From positions 1,736,001 through 1,800,000 of the forward strand of contig JAEOAD010000055.1 of assembly GCA_036365145.1 (NCBI GenBank): DNA of 64,000 nt. Direction: 5' to 3'. The translations under genes were made by a program, and so were the position numbers. This DNA is from Orientallactaga sibirica. Its lineage: Eukaryota; Chordata; Mammalia; Rodentia; Dipodidae. Position 1 is the stretch's first letter, and the number at the start of each line of letters is the position of its first letter. A model generated the notes under the pieces. It had not been told where the DNA came from. It saw only the letters and a list, made by a program, of their open reading frames with translations, and did not search any database. Shown here piece by piece: positions 10,831-22,679 of this stretch.

Positions 10831-11334
10831 ACAAAGAAACAAAAAGCAAAACAAATTCAAACCAGGAAGACACAGGGCCACTAAAGAAAAGCCGGAACAC
10901 AAGGCTGAGCTTGAGTTTACAGCAGGCTATGCTGTGGGTAGAGGTGATTCAGCAGTGGCAAAGCAGGCATCTTATGCAGATGCTGCTGCTAATGCATACT
11001 CCTCACAGCTCAGGTTCAAGGATTTAGGGTTTTTCTTCTGCAATAAGAAACCTGAGATGGGTTCATTCACTTGATAATTATTTACTGGGCACCTACTTAC
11101 TGGGCAGTGGTAGTGGGGAAAAGGTGCACTCATGAAGACAGGTAACACGACTACTTAATTTTTTGTTCACGTGTTTATGTATCTATAAAGAACAAAGAGA
11201 CAGACGTGAAGGATGGTTTAGGGCAATGAAAGCACTTTGTAGGTGCTATTCTACTCGGTTTTCCTTTGAGACTCAGTAGGAGAGAGGCAGAGGGGAAGAG
11301 CCAAGAACTGTGGACTTGTTTGTTTTGTTTTGTT

Positions 11335-11482
11335 TTTGTTTTTCAAGGTAGAGTCTCGCTCTAGCCCAGGCTGACCTGGAATTCACTCTGTAGTCTCTGG
11401 GTAGCCTCGCACTCATGGTGATCCTCCTACCTCTGCCTCCCAAGTGCTTGGATTAAAGGCGTGCACCACCAAGCCCGGCTCC
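11335..11482 (-). repeat. B1 SINE
   Basis: It is full length with a (TTTTG)n tail at its left, the reversed A-rich tail. Confidence 0.85.
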
Positions 11483-11521
11483 GAGAACTAGGGTTTTAAC
11501 CGCCCTTTTCTTGACACTCCA

Positions 11522-11909
11522 TGTAGCAGACAGCTTTAGGCTGGCTGAGATGAACTTTCAGACCAGGCACAGTTATGGAGGAAGGGATATTATTTATTGA
11601 AGCTTACAGATCCAGGGGAAGTTCCATAATGGCAAGAGAAGCAGCCTGCTCTTCACAGGACCAGGCAAGAGAGCAAAAGCCAACCAGCCACCACAGCACA
11701 CAGAGCAAAACTACTGCCAAAAGGTCACACAGCACACTTCAGGAACTCCTGCTAGGCACATTTGCATATCTTTACAATGGAATCTCAAACCATCACCACA
11801 CCTTAAGACCAGCCCCCAGTGACATTGCCTCTAGCAAGGTGATTGCAGATGCAAACTATTACTAATAAAACACTGAATATATTGGGGGACATATATTCAA
11901 ACTACCACA
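11522..11909 (-). mobile_element. ERVL-MaLR solo LTR, 388 bp, with 5 bp target duplication
   Basis: On the minus strand it starts TGTGGTAGTTTGAATATATG and ends CTGCTACA. It contains CAATAAATAAT about 75 bases before its end. The flanks ctcca (11517-11521) and ctcca (11910-11914) form a perfect 5 bp duplication, as expected for ERVL-type integration. No internal region remains. Confidence 0.8.
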
Positions 11910-12218
11910 CTCCATCACTACTCTTGCATCACAGAGCTATAGTTACTTCCTTGGAGGATTTCTGCTAGTTAAACAGCAAGAGAGAGAAGTAAAACCGAAG
12001 AGATGTCATATGTGTCCTTACTCAAGGGACTTCCGGGTGAACCAATCAAGAAATAATCTAGTAAGTGAGGGGGCAAAATGCGTATTTAGATTCAAAGTAG
12101 ATTCTAGGGTAGTGTATGCCCATATTGTAAGAACATTTTTGGTTTGGATAACAAATTTTATGAACGTCATATTTGAGATAAAAAAATATGTAGAAACTCA
12201 TGCTTATGAAGAGACTGG

Positions 12219-12224
12219 TTTATT
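12219..12224 (-). terminator. PGM2L1: Candidate PGM2L1 polyadenylation signal AATAAA
   Basis: AATAAA lies on the minus strand. About 20 bases downstream is a T-rich segment with a seven-T run (minus strand, near 12186), the arrangement of a cleavage site with a downstream element. It was chosen because it ends a long repeat-poor stretch collinear with the gene. Other AATAAA motifs upstream (for example near 12428) could also be used. Confidence 0.5.
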
Positions 12225-13016
12225 ACTGAAACATTTCATTTGATTAAAGCCACAAGAAATCCACACATACATAAAGTGCAAATTCTCACAGGAAGTACTT
12301 ATAAATACACCCTGTTATTTTTACAGGGAAAAAATGAGATACTGACAAACTATTAAAGTGAGGGCATGATTTTTGAACTCCTATTACAGACACACTTAGA
12401 AAAAGAATTCATTCTTAACCGGATATATTTATTTTATACACAATGGTATATACCAAGAGTTCATTCTAATCTCTAACACACCATATATAAATGCAGCCTC
12501 TTTTTTTTTTTTTTTTTGGCCTCAGTGGCTCCTGTAAGTCACATGATGAATCATAATATTAGACACAAATATATCAAATAGTATCAAATTAGTTGTAACT
12601 CAGTTGGAAGGTCATGTTAGTTGGAAGGCTCAAAATGACATTTAGACTAGAGATATGAAGTTCACAATAGTCACTCTCCCAGCCTTCCTGGCTAACACCT
12701 TACTTTGTGTGTGAAATACTATGCATTATGTATGATTACCATGTAGAAAGACGCTCTGCTTGCATCAAAGAAACTGAGTAATTAAGGGATGTGCATGCTT
12801 AGGAAACATCACCTATTACAAACATCAGTAAGAAGATTTGAAAAAGGGAATTGGAAAATTTTCATTATCTGTTAAGCTATTTTCTTCTTTAAAATAAAAT
12901 CACTGGTTAAGCACTGTGTCAGAGGTACCAAGCTGGGTGGTAGAGATATGAGAAATAACAAACCATGATCCTTGCTTTGGGACAGCTGAAAGGTACATGC
13001 TCCTTCTTCTGTTTTT

Positions 13017-13172
13017 TGTTTTGTTTTGTTTTTTTGAGGTAAGGTCTCACTCTAGCCCAGGCTGACCTGGGATTCACTATGTAGTCTCAGGGTGGCCTTG
13101 AACTCATGGCGATTCCTCCTACCTCTGCCTCCCGAGTGCTGGGATTAAAAGCGTGCACCACCACGCTGGGCT
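13017..13172 (-). repeat. B1 SINE in PGM2L1 3' UTR
   Basis: It is transcript-sense and full length, with an extra base in gcgattcctcctacc. Confidence 0.85.
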
Positions 13173-13490
13173 TTGTATGCTCCTTCTGAATTAAGGAGTG
13201 CCAATGGATTCAAGAGGACAAACTGGCCAAGAGCTCACATGATATTATAAGGTCCAACAGTAGCAAAACTGTTTTGGGTCAGTTTGATATGACATTAATT
13301 TTGGTAGGAAGGGCAATGACTATCCCTAGACGTGTTCTATGTTTACATTCGTCACAATAAAGACAGAGTGCGCACCTCCAGGGAAATGCAGCAATCACAT
13401 GGAGGAGCTCAGGGGGAGAAAACAGGCCACGTGATAAAAGCGGTAATCCCTTCTAGCACATTAGGATCACTGAAGACTGAAGTGATTTGT

Positions 13491-13643
13491 TTTGTTTTGT
13501 TTTTCCAGGTAGGATCTTACTCTAGCCCAGGCTGAGCTGAAATTCACTATCCAGTCTCAGGGTGGCCTCGAACTCATGGTGACCCACCTACCTCTGCCTC
13601 CCGAGTGCTGGGATTAAAGGCGTGTGCCACCATGCCCGGCTTT
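13491..13643 (-). repeat. B1 SINE in PGM2L1 3' UTR
   Basis: It is transcript-sense with little divergence; the head is ccaccatgcccggc. Confidence 0.87.
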
Positions 13644-13927
13644 GAAGCGATTTTTATATTAAAACAGTCTTAGTACACAGACTGAATGTATCACTTTGAA
13701 CTTCAAAGCCGGGACAGGAGATGTCATGTTAGTGGTAGGCTTCATTTTCTCTGAGGCCCCTCCCCTTCCTTTATGTTCCTTCACTTGAAGGAACTGCTGG
13801 TGGAAACTTGTGATGTGTCACTTTGCCCCTATCCTGGTCACTTCATTCATTCTTACAGGCTCTAATTTTTGAGAAAAGATAGTTTGTTGAATAAGCAGTA
13901 TAGTGAGTATTTAAGAAATAATCAACA

Positions 13928-14140
13928 GGGCCGGAGAGATGGCTTACTGGTTAGGGCAGATGCCTGTGAAGCCTAAGGACCCAGGTTTGAGTCTCCAGGT
14001 CCCACATAAGCCAGATGAACAAGGTGGCGCATACATCTGGAGTTTGTTTGCAGTGGCTGGAGGCCCTGGCACACTCATTCTCTCTTTCTCTCTCCTCCCT
14101 CCCTCTCTCTGTCTCAAATAAAAATAAATTAATTTAAAAA
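13928..14140 (+). repeat. DIP SINE in PGM2L1 3' UTR
   Basis: It is antisense to the transcript. It runs from gggccggagagatggctta to an aaataaaaataaatt tail. Confidence 0.85.
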
Positions 14141-14257
14141 ATCAATAGCCAACACTAGTTTGTTTCCAACTGCAACTAAAGTAATGTTTTGTAGAGTTAA
14201 GAATGTACCATTCTCTTCTATTTACATTTTTCTTCTTCTTTCTTTCTCTTTCTCTCT

Positions 14258-14402
14258 TTGGTGTTTTGAGATAGGATCTCACTCTGTAGTGCAGGTTGAG
14301 TTTTGGCTTGCAACTTGCTAAGTAGCCCAGGCTGGCCTTGAACTCACAGTAATTCTCCACCTCAGCCACCCAAGTGCTGGGACTGCACATGTGAGTCTCC
14401 AT
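14258..14402 (-). repeat. Old B1 in PGM2L1 3' UTR
   Basis: It is diverged and carries an extra ~25 bp segment around ttttggcttgcaacttgct. Confidence 0.7.
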
Positions 14403-16072
14403 ACACATTTCTCTATCTCACCTTCTTATGGCTTATGATAAAATACTTGGAGGGACACATATACAGAAGCTTTCCTAAAATTTTTGTGCTTTGGCTGCTC
14501 AAAGCACAAGGTTTCACAACCCCCAATAAAATGATAGATTAAGTGATCACTTTGGCCAGCATGACTAATTGTTTTCTTAGCAAGCTCAGAATACAAGTGA
14601 ATTGTGAAAGGCCACAGTAACAACATATAGTACTTTCTAGGCAGACAAAAACCAGGCTACGAAATACATTTAAAATGACTTCTTATAATAAGTCTTAAAT
14701 ATTCTGACAATAACAAAATAACAGTCCATGAACAAGCCGTTTATGAACAAGTTTAAAGCATTCTGAATGAAGCGTTACTATTTCTCACCAGTGAGGTAAC
14801 AGAGCAATAGCAGTTCACAGTAACAAAATGTGGAAGAATATCTAGAGAAAGAGGGAGGTAGAGTAAAAAAGAAAAAAAAAAAGAGACATAAAATTAAGTG
14901 CATCCAAATGGAAATTTGGACATTTTCAAGCATTACAAACAGTGTGGAAACATATTTGGAACAATATCAATAGCAGCATTCACCGAACAGTTTCTTCATC
15001 AGATTCTAGCTTACGTTTCTATTGAGTTGGTTTCACAAGCATCTTGATTAAGAAATGGGAGGTTATTTCCTATATGCAGATATTCCAAAGAATCCCATCT
15101 CTCAAAACTTCTGAAGTTATATCTAAATAACGATACTTTATACTTAAAGTAAAAACTTCAAATATCGTATAACGCTATCCTTTCTTCAAGATGAACACAG
15201 TTACATTCAAGTCTCACTTCATTTGCAAGGCCAGATTAAGAAATAACATCCAAGCATGTCTTCATTCACTGCACTCATGCACTGACCATTCAAAATCGAC
15301 ACAAGTGAAGTTGTGAGCTGCCTCTGGCTCTGCAGTGCAAGCCCAGAGGCACGGGCAGTGCTCTTCACAGCACCATTCGTTTCAACACAATCTGTTCTTT
15401 TAAAAAATGTGTGTGAAGGAACCTATAAAAAACCCACTAACTATATCCCTTAATATTTCAAAATTTTATTCCCTTAAAAATAGAAAATATTTCAAATAGG
15501 TCTTAGGATAATTTCTACCTAAGAAGTTCTTATCTCTTAAACATTTCATATTGTCTTCTTTTTATGTCCTTATTCTCTGTGATCTGTATTCACTCACGAT
15601 GATAACGGTATGGCATTGGAACTTCAATATAAATCCAAGTCCTTCAATATAAATGCTCATTTATAACGTTTAACTTAGCAGACATCTCAACAGCTTCCTC
15701 AGGTGCGGAGCGAGGTAATCTTAACTTCTTGAACTTTTTCTCAGATCTTACATTTCAGGGTAATATTTCTTCCTGTTACTTTCCTCTCTGTCTCTTCTTG
15801 TGTTCTCACGTGATTCTGATACAACATCCTAGCAGGAATTGATAGTTTTCCTCACCCCTTAGGGAACTCTGGTCTTTTCAGTGATCACTAAAGAGGGAAC
15901 AGTAGGTTCACCATCTTCTCACCATAAACAAGTGAACACAAGTAAACACCCTGTACACAGTTCATTATGAGATCTGTCCTTTACAAACATTTCCTGAATA
16001 CTCTCACCTGGCCTTTATTTTTTGTTTATTTCTGCTATTACTTCTAATTTATCATTTGATTTCATTTCACTG

Positions 16073-16158
16073 ATTTTTTTTTTTGCTGGAGATTAAGTGC
16101 AGGCCCTTGCACATGTCTGACAAGTACTTTAGCACTGAGCTAGATCCCCAATCTAGTC
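16073..16158 (-). repeat. ID-like SINE
   Basis: It is the reverse of a tRNA-like unit (tttttgctggagattaagtg ... gcactgagctagatcccc). Confidence 0.6.
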
Positions 16159-16639
16159 TTTTCTTTTCCTCAAAGCTCCAGAACAGACCAGATTTGATTT
16201 ACTCACTCAATGAAAATACAATGATTTTCATTTTTCCATAAAAAGGGGGGGGGATAAACAGTGCGGTGCCCAAGACTGAGACCCACAGGTCAGCACCCTT
16301 GGGCTGTCATTGAATTTATCCTGTTATGCAAGTACGCACCCATTATGTCACATTAAATATGTTAAATAGATTCAAGAATTTGAATAGAATCAAGCTATTC
16401 CCTCAACCTATATACTATGGGAACTTTTATAACATTTTGTGAATTTTAACTTTGTAATTTAACTTTTGAGATAAGAATCTATACTTTTCACCTATAGATG
16501 ACTTACACATTACATATAAAATATTAAAACATTCAAATAAAAATGTTCTCTTCAGGAAAGACTGACACTCATAGCATGACTAGTGATTGTGAATGGTCTG
16601 TCATATCACGTTAGCTTCATTTTGTTCTTGGGTCACTGA

Positions 16640-16640
16640 A

Positions 16641-16672
<32 letters not shown>

Positions 16673-16688
16673 GCATATATATATATAA
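16640..16688. repeat. (AT)n microsatellite
   Basis: About 13 uninterrupted AT units, then a gc interruption and five more, lie inside the probable 3' UTR. Confidence 0.95.
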
Positions 16689-17965
16689 AATCATTGTTCA
16701 TACTTCTTTGTAGAATATATGCCATTTCTTAAATTACAACCTACATTCCTAAAAGCCAATAAACAAAATATTTTACACATTTTTGAAATAAAAAATTCTA
16801 CATATTTCTTCTCTAGTACAAAACCTTTAAAATAAGCTCAAACAGAAAAATGGCACTTTATATTAACTAGTATTATCTACAGTCATATAAGATCCACCTA
16901 CAAGAAACTAAGGAAGGAACAAATTAACACTAGTGGCAACACAGTAATTGGAAAATTATTTGGATTATATGTGCTCAACCAGGGTTAGGTGATAGTGGCA
17001 ACAGCTCAATCAGCAGTTTAATTAACAGTCTAGTCAGTTTTGACTTTTACATTATTATTTTGAGGAAATAAATTATCTAATCCCAATGTCATCTCCTATA
17101 ATCAACTTGTTTAAATGATCACATCCAAGGCCTTGTCACTGGTATTTAGCTAGAGCACATATATTCTGCAGGACAAGAGAAAGGAGTAAAACAATACTTC
17201 TATATTAGGTCAACTAAAAGTGACTTTTCTAAAGAAATTTTGTGCACGTTCAAGAAATGTTTAATATTTGTGTGATCAGAAATTCCACAGAAGCCAGCAA
17301 GATGTGAAAATAAACTAAAACTTAGTAACCATCAGTTTTAGTGTTTGATATACCTAAAACCTCCCATCCAACTACCAACCATACTTAACCTGCTTAGCTT
17401 CTAGTATCAGAATAGAATGGGCACTGGAACAGGGTGGTATGTGGTACTAAAAAATGATGTTTTATTTCTTAGTAAAACTAGCACTACTTCATCAGATGAA
17501 AGAATAAATCTACCTACAAAAAATGTAATTCAAAAAGACTTTCAAAAAATCAATGCAGAGCACATTTCACATTTTAGATTCTTTCTTTACTTAAAGGTTA
17601 TGAAAACTGACAGAATTCAACTACAGTTTTACTGTCAGCTTTTATTATGATCTTTTTTCTAAGACCACAGAATTTGAAACTCAACAAATTGGTTTTCTAT
17701 AGAGACAGCACCTATATAGTTTAGAGGATTTTCCTTAATTATTTGAGAATTGACTGATAAAATCATATTCAATGCAGGAACATTATTTTAGTTCACAGCA
17801 GACCCTGAGAAGGCATTGAACAGTTTGACGAGAGCAAAGCCACTGAGAGTGTTGCCACTACTGTTTTATGTTCAGTAAACATTGGAGTCTTAAATACATA
17901 CAGTAAATGTGCACTGCACGAGGGACACCCAAAAGAGAGGTGCAAAACCAAAGACTTCATTTCTG

Positions 17966-18072
17966 ACAAAATCTTTCTATGTAGCCTAGGCTCGCCTTGA
18001 ACTCACCAAAGATCCTCCTGCCTCAGCCCTGTAAGGGCTGTGATTACAGGAATGTGCCACCAAGCTGGGCTA
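17966..18072 (-). repeat. Old B1/proto-B1
   Basis: It has tatgtagcctaggctcgcct and cctcctgcctcagccc. The middle is diverged. Confidence 0.65.
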
Positions 18073-18551
18073 ATAATTTGAATGTCAATGCCTACAACAT
18101 AACAATGATACTTTTCCATAATGGACTACAGACAGTACTATAGACTTTCTACCTTTAAGGATTAATTTCCTTCACTAACCCTATAATTATGTAATATTCA
18201 TTTGACTCTTTTTTAAACCATGCTATGCACAATTACAATATAATTAACTAAGCTGAATCACAGTTCAATAAGAAAGCTAACGTTTGTATTGTTTATGTTA
18301 AAGAAGGACATGTCATTTAATACTCTTAATCTAATGATTTTCATTCAAGGTTATGAAAATTCTTGAATCATATCCGTCTAGACATTTTCATTTCAAATTT
18401 ATACAGTTTAGCCAGCTGAACAGTGGAAAGAAAAGCAAAAGGGAAAGATACTTGGCCAGATGAGAGAGAATTCTAATACAGGGTTCGATTCACAGAGTTC
18501 TTGGATGTTCTTTCCCGTATGCCAGTGCAAAGTCTTGACGTACTGACGGGC

Positions 18552-18654
18552 CTACACGGAGCGCCAGATCAGTCCATTCTTGCTGGGCTCAAGAAAACGC
18601 TCTATCAGAGCCTCAATGAGCTTCTTCAATTCTTCTTCCAGTAAGGCAGTATCA
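18552..18654 (-). CDS. PGM2L1: PGM2L1 exon 14, C-terminus and stop
   Basis: It is 103 nt: completes Ser589, then DTALLEEELKKLIEALIERF and LEPSKNGLIWRSV, then TAG at 18554-18552. The acceptor is TTTTTCTTCAG. The C-terminal IWRSV matches human, which fixes the end of the protein. Confidence 0.97.
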
Positions 18655-19300
18655 CTGAAGAAAAACAAAGAGTTCAAAATTCTTTGTTTAAATAGCCTCA
18701 AATTCTATTTAATTTTTTTTTTTTTACTTTTAAGAGGGTCTGATGGGATGATTAATTGGTAAACAAATGAGAAATTCACACAGGTAAAACAAAATAAAAG
18801 ACACCCTCATAAAATTATACACAAAGAAAACACCAATAATAAATTAAAACTGAACGGTCTTCATAGGTGTTAGCTGGTCCATGATTCAGCTTGAGTTAAG
18901 TATGTCGAATGAGTTCTCCCAGGTTAGGCAATCTAATAGCTGTGACACCAACACCAGGTATTATGATAAAATGGCTTCCTGAATACTCAGAAGGATACTC
19001 TCTACACATGACATGGAATGATGTGACCGATTTTTTTTGTAGGTGGTAAAAGGAGTCTGATTAAAAGAATGAGATCTTTGTAAAGATAATTCTATACTTA
19101 CAAATAGGTCCTTCCTAATGTCCACTGAGGGGCTGCTGTAGTCCAGACCTTCCTAGAGAAGCTTCTGCTACACTGCCTTCACAGTTATTTTACAGGTGCC
19201 ACAACAAAGCAGTTTTTATTACTTCAACAATTCTCTCACTTTTCAACAAATACAGCATTCACTGACCTGGATAGCTTTAAATGCTATAGGAAGTATAGTT

Positions 19301-19362
19301 GTTTTTTGTGGGGGGGGGGGAGGAGGGATTCAGAGTAGGGTTTCATTCTAGTCCAGGCTGGA
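19301..19362 (-). repeat. Truncated B1 with G-run
   Basis: A ten-G run is followed by tagggtttcattctagtcca and stops abruptly. Confidence 0.6.
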
Positions 19363-19892
19363 AGTATAGATTTTAATAAGTTTTAAATAACTAACTTTTG
19401 ATATGTTTATCAAACCAATTTATGTCAAACTGAATTCATACTTTTAGGAAGTAAGTTGAGCAGATTATATCAAACCATATTAGACATAGAAATCAAATGT
19501 CTGGTAATAAATACAGATTCTGTGCTGATCATTTCTTTATGTTCCCCATGTAAACATTAAAGCTCAGAATTTCCCCAAGGAAGGAATTCACTATAATTTT
19601 AAAGTTCAACTTCCAAAAAATGTTTTCTTTAGAAAATGGTCTGGCAATATCTCAAAAAGTAAAATATAGTTACCTAATGACCTAGAAGTTTTACTCGTAC
19701 ACATATATCCAAGAGAAATGAAAGCACATGTCCACACACACATAAACCAAGTTATTCACAAATGTTCATAACAGCATTATTCATAATGTGATGACATAAA
19801 AGTACAAAAGCCTGAATGGTTACAGACTAGTGGATTAAAAACACGGGCTAGCCATCCAATGGAGTATTTTTAGTTGAAAAAAATTTTTTTGT

Positions 19893-20040
19893 TTTGTTTT
19901 TCAAGGTAGGGTCTTGCTCTTGTTTAGGCTGACCTGGAATTCACTCTATAGTTTCTGGTTGGTCTTGAACTCACAGCGATCCTCCTCACTCTGCCTCCCA
20001 AGTGCTGAGATTAGAGGCATGAGCCACCATGCCCAGCTTC
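19893..20040 (-). repeat. B1 SINE
   Basis: It is full length, moderately diverged, and sense with respect to PGM2L1. Confidence 0.83.
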
Positions 20041-20068
20041 AAAAATAATATTTAAAAAAATCATAGGT

Positions 20069-20252
20069 GGGGCTGGAGAGATGGCTTAGAGGTGAAGGCG
20101 CCTGCCTGCCAAGCCTAAGAATGCCCGTTTGATTCTCCAGGACCCACATTTAGCAGACGAAAGTGATGCAAGTGCACAATACCACACTTGCCCACAAGGG
20201 GGCACACAGGTCTGGAGTTCGTTCACAGTGGCTGAGAGGCTGCTGGTGCGCC

Positions 20253-20295
<43 letters not shown>

Positions 20296-20317
20296 AAAAA
20301 ACAATAAAAAAAAATCA
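20069..20317 (+). repeat. DIP SINE, long subfamily
   Basis: It has cttgcccacaagggggcaca and gctgagaggctgctggtgcg. The (CT) run is long, at about 20256-20286. Confidence 0.85.
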
Positions 20318-20326
20318 TAGGTGGAG

Positions 20327-20482
20327 CCAGGCATAGTGATGCATGCCTTTAATCCCAGCACTTGGGAGGCTAGGTAGGAGGATCGCCATGAGTTCAAGCC
20401 AGCCTGAGACTAAATAATGAATTCTAGGTCACCCTGGGCTAGAATGAGACCCTACCTAGAAAAAAAAAATAGAAAAAAAAAT
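20327..20482 (+). repeat. B1 SINE
   Basis: It runs from gccaggcatagtgatgc to ccctacctagaaaaa, with a second A-run after a t/g interruption. Confidence 0.83.
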
Positions 20483-20569
20483 CATAGATGGATCTAGAAA
20501 ACCTTATATCAAAAAGATGCCAGCCACAAAGGACAATAATACATTGTATTTCATTTATATGAAATGTCC

Positions 20570-20909
20570 TGTACTGGTTTGAATCTGAAACTTCCCCAAG
20601 TTTTGTGAGATAAATGCTTGGTCTTCAGCTGCTGGTGTTCTTTTGGTGGGAGCCCAGGTGAAGGATGTATGTCACTGGAGGTATGCCATTGAAGATTATG
20701 CCTGGTCCCTGTCTCTCTGCTTCCTGTCCACCCTCAGCTAACAGCATCCTCTTCACATGCTCCCCTACCATCATATTCAGCCTTGCCTCAGGTCCAACGT
20801 AGTGAACCCAGCCAATCAGGAACTAAAACCTCTGAAAGCAGGACCCCAAATAAATCCTTCCCACACGTTCTGCCAAGTGTTTTGTCACAGCAATGAAATG
20901 GCTAATACA
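20570..20909 (+). mobile_element. ERVL-MaLR solo LTR, 340 bp
   Basis: It starts TGTACTGGTTTGAATCTG and ends GGCTAATACA. It contains CCAAATAAATCC near 20846 and the typical TTTTGTCACAGCAATG before the end. The flanks tgtcc (20565-20569) and agtcc (20910-20914) are a 5 bp duplication with one mismatch. Confidence 0.78.
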
Positions 20910-21178
20910 AGTCCAGCATAAGAAAACCTACAGAGAGAAATCGTACATTGGTGGTGCTTGGAGGAGTGAAGGAGGGAAATAGGAATTGATTTCTAATGAG
21001 TATGCAGCATCTATTTGGGGTGATGAAAATGTTCTAAAATTGACTGTAGCTACTAGCTATACAACTCTGAATACATTAAAAACCGCTGAATCGTAGGTTT
21101 TAAATGGGCAAACTGTATGGCGCATGAATTGTGTTTCAATAAAGCTTTTATCCATATACCTACAAAATCAATTCTCAC

Positions 21179-21312
21179 CTCTGGTCAGGTGACGCACACA
21201 TCTCTGCATAATACTTTATCTTTGGTTCTGTCCCACTTGTACGAAGAGTAGCAACACAGCCATTTTGAAAAGTGAATGTAATCATTTGGCTGCTTTTACT
21301 CACAGGCAGTAC
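21179..21312 (-). CDS. PGM2L1: PGM2L1 exon 13 (codons 545-589), phosphate-binding loop
   Basis: It is 134 nt. It encodes [19 protein letters not shown] then [27 protein letters not shown] (568-574) is the domain 4 loop that grips the substrate phosphate. The acceptor is CTGCATAG and the donor is AG|GTGAGA. Confidence 0.97.
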
Positions 21313-21493
21313 CTATGCAGAATGCAACAACAATTTACTTCTATATATCATCATCGTTGTCGAGAAGTGTTAAACACATTCCACTTACATGAAGCAGCTG
21401 TAGCTGCTCATAGAAACAAAGTAGACGGCTGGTTGCCAAGGCTGGAGGATGGTGTGGGAGGGTGCTGTTTAGTGGGCATAGAATCCTAATTTA

Positions 21494-21718
21494 GGGCTGG
21501 AGGGATGGCTTAGCAGTTAAGGTGCCTGCCTGCTAAGCCTAAGAACACCGGTTCCAATCTCCAGGTCCCACGTTTAGCCAGATGCAAAGTGACGCAAGGG
21601 CGCAATGCTGCACTTGCCCACAAGGAGGCACACGCATATGGAGTTCATTCACAGCAGCTGAGAGGCTGCTGGCATGCCCATTCTCTATCTGTCTCCCTCT
21701 CTCTCTCTCAAAAAAAAA

Positions 21719-21750
<32 letters not shown>
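21494..21750 (+). repeat. DIP SINE, long subfamily
   Basis: It contains gtgacgcaagggcgcaatgc, the long-form insertion, and ends in about 26 A then an (AAAAG)n tail. Confidence 0.87.
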
Positions 21751-21850
21751 AGAATTCGAGTTTAGCAAGGCAAAAAGGTTTGGAAATCTGTTGTATAACA
21801 ATATGAATATACTTAACACTACACACCTGTCTATTTAAAAATGGGCAGGA

Positions 21851-22005
21851 GAGCCAGGCGTGGTGGTGCACGCCTTTAATCCCAGCACTCAGGAGGCGGA
21901 GGTAGGAGGATCGCCATGAGTTTGAGGCCACCCTGAGAATACAGAGTGAACTCCAGGTCAGCCTGAACTAGAGTGAGACCCTACCTCGAAAAACCAAAAA
22001 AAATA
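21851..22005 (+). repeat. B1 SINE, well preserved
   Basis: It runs from gccaggcgtggtggtgcacg to ccctacctcgaaaaacc. Confidence 0.88.
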
Positions 22006-22103
22006 TATATAAATAAATAAAAATGGGCATGATAGTAAATTTTATGTTATATGCTTAAGTTAGATTTTAATATTTATTTTCTTATATTAACAAATATTTA
22101 CTT

Positions 22104-22290
22104 ATAAATATTTTATTTATTTATTTATTCCTAAGGAGAGAAAAAGAGAGAGAGAGAGAATGGGCATGCCGGGCCTCCAGCCACTGCAAATGAACTCCAG
22201 ATGCATACACCTTGTGTGTCTGGTTTACATGGGTACTGGGGATTCAAACCCAGGTCTTTAGCCTTTGCAAGCAAGTAATTTCTCCAGCCC
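22104..22290 (-). repeat. DIP SINE with deletion in head
   Basis: About 20 bases around the A-box are lost (gcaagtaatttctccagccc). Confidence 0.8.
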
Positions 22291-22305
22291 AAATATTTTA
22301 TTTAT

Positions 22306-22408
22306 TTTTGTGAGACAAATTCTCACGTAGTCTGGGCTTTCCTCAAACTAAGTATGTAGTCAAGGATGACCCTGAAGTTCTGATCCTCTGGCATACACCT
22401 TTTCAGAG
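22306..22408 (-). repeat. Very old B1-like remnant
   Basis: There is weak similarity (gagacaaattctcacgtagt). Confidence 0.4.
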
Positions 22409-22454
22409 CTAGGTTTAGACATATATAATTCCATGCCCACTTTCTCTTTTTCAG

Positions 22455-22605
22455 TTTTTTCTTTTTTCAAGGTAGGGTCTTGCTCTAGCCCAGACTGACC
22501 TGGAATTCACTATGTAGTCTCAGGGTGGCTTTGGACTCGCAACAATCCTCCTACCTCTGCTTCCCAAGTGCTGGGATTAAAGGTGTGTGCCACCATGCCT
22601 GGCCA
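22455..22605 (-). repeat. B1 SINE
   Basis: It is full length, from caaggtagggtcttgctcta to ccaccatgcctggcc. Confidence 0.86.
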
Positions 22606-22679
22606 TTTTTTTCTGTTTCTTTCTTTTTTTTATTAGCACTGTGCTCTAACCAACTGAGCTAACCAGCCAGAGTTCTTTG

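Larger units (their letters stand above)
1151..12199. other. Intergenic region between P4HA3 promoter and PGM2L1 3' end
   Basis: I find no gene here. Stretches free of recognisable repeats are about 2640-3620 (with a 26-T run at 3270), 7160-7490, 7650-8050, 8770-9360, 9770-10195 and 10840-11335. Short open frames in these (for example 2662-2850, 7629-7928, 8762-9001, 9867-10127) have no recognisable domain and no splice or codon evidence. The rest is the mobile elements listed separately. Confidence 0.7.
12200..18551 (-). other. PGM2L1: PGM2L1 3' UTR (probable extent)
   Basis: The stop codon is at 18552-18554. The following 6.3 kb on the minus strand is A+T rich and unusually poor in young SINEs, especially 14.4-17.9 kb, while flanking DNA has one every 200-300 bp. 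Human PGM2L1 also has a very long 3' UTR (from memory). A few B1s, one DIP and an ID-like unit are embedded. No coding potential is convincing: the short frames at 12010-12243 and 17417-17650 lack any known domain. The extent is inferred, not measured. Confidence 0.6.
18655..21178 (-). other. PGM2L1: PGM2L1 intron 13
   Basis: It holds SINEs between 19893 and 20482 and a MaLR solo LTR at 20570-20909. It is otherwise A+T-rich unique sequence (18660-19300, 19370-19890, 20910-21170) in which I see nothing further. Confidence 0.85.

Noticed and set aside
12010..12243. 77 aa plus-strand frame as a small gene
   Set aside because: It has no domain, no promoter or splice evidence, and lies at the antisense end of the PGM2L1 3' UTR.
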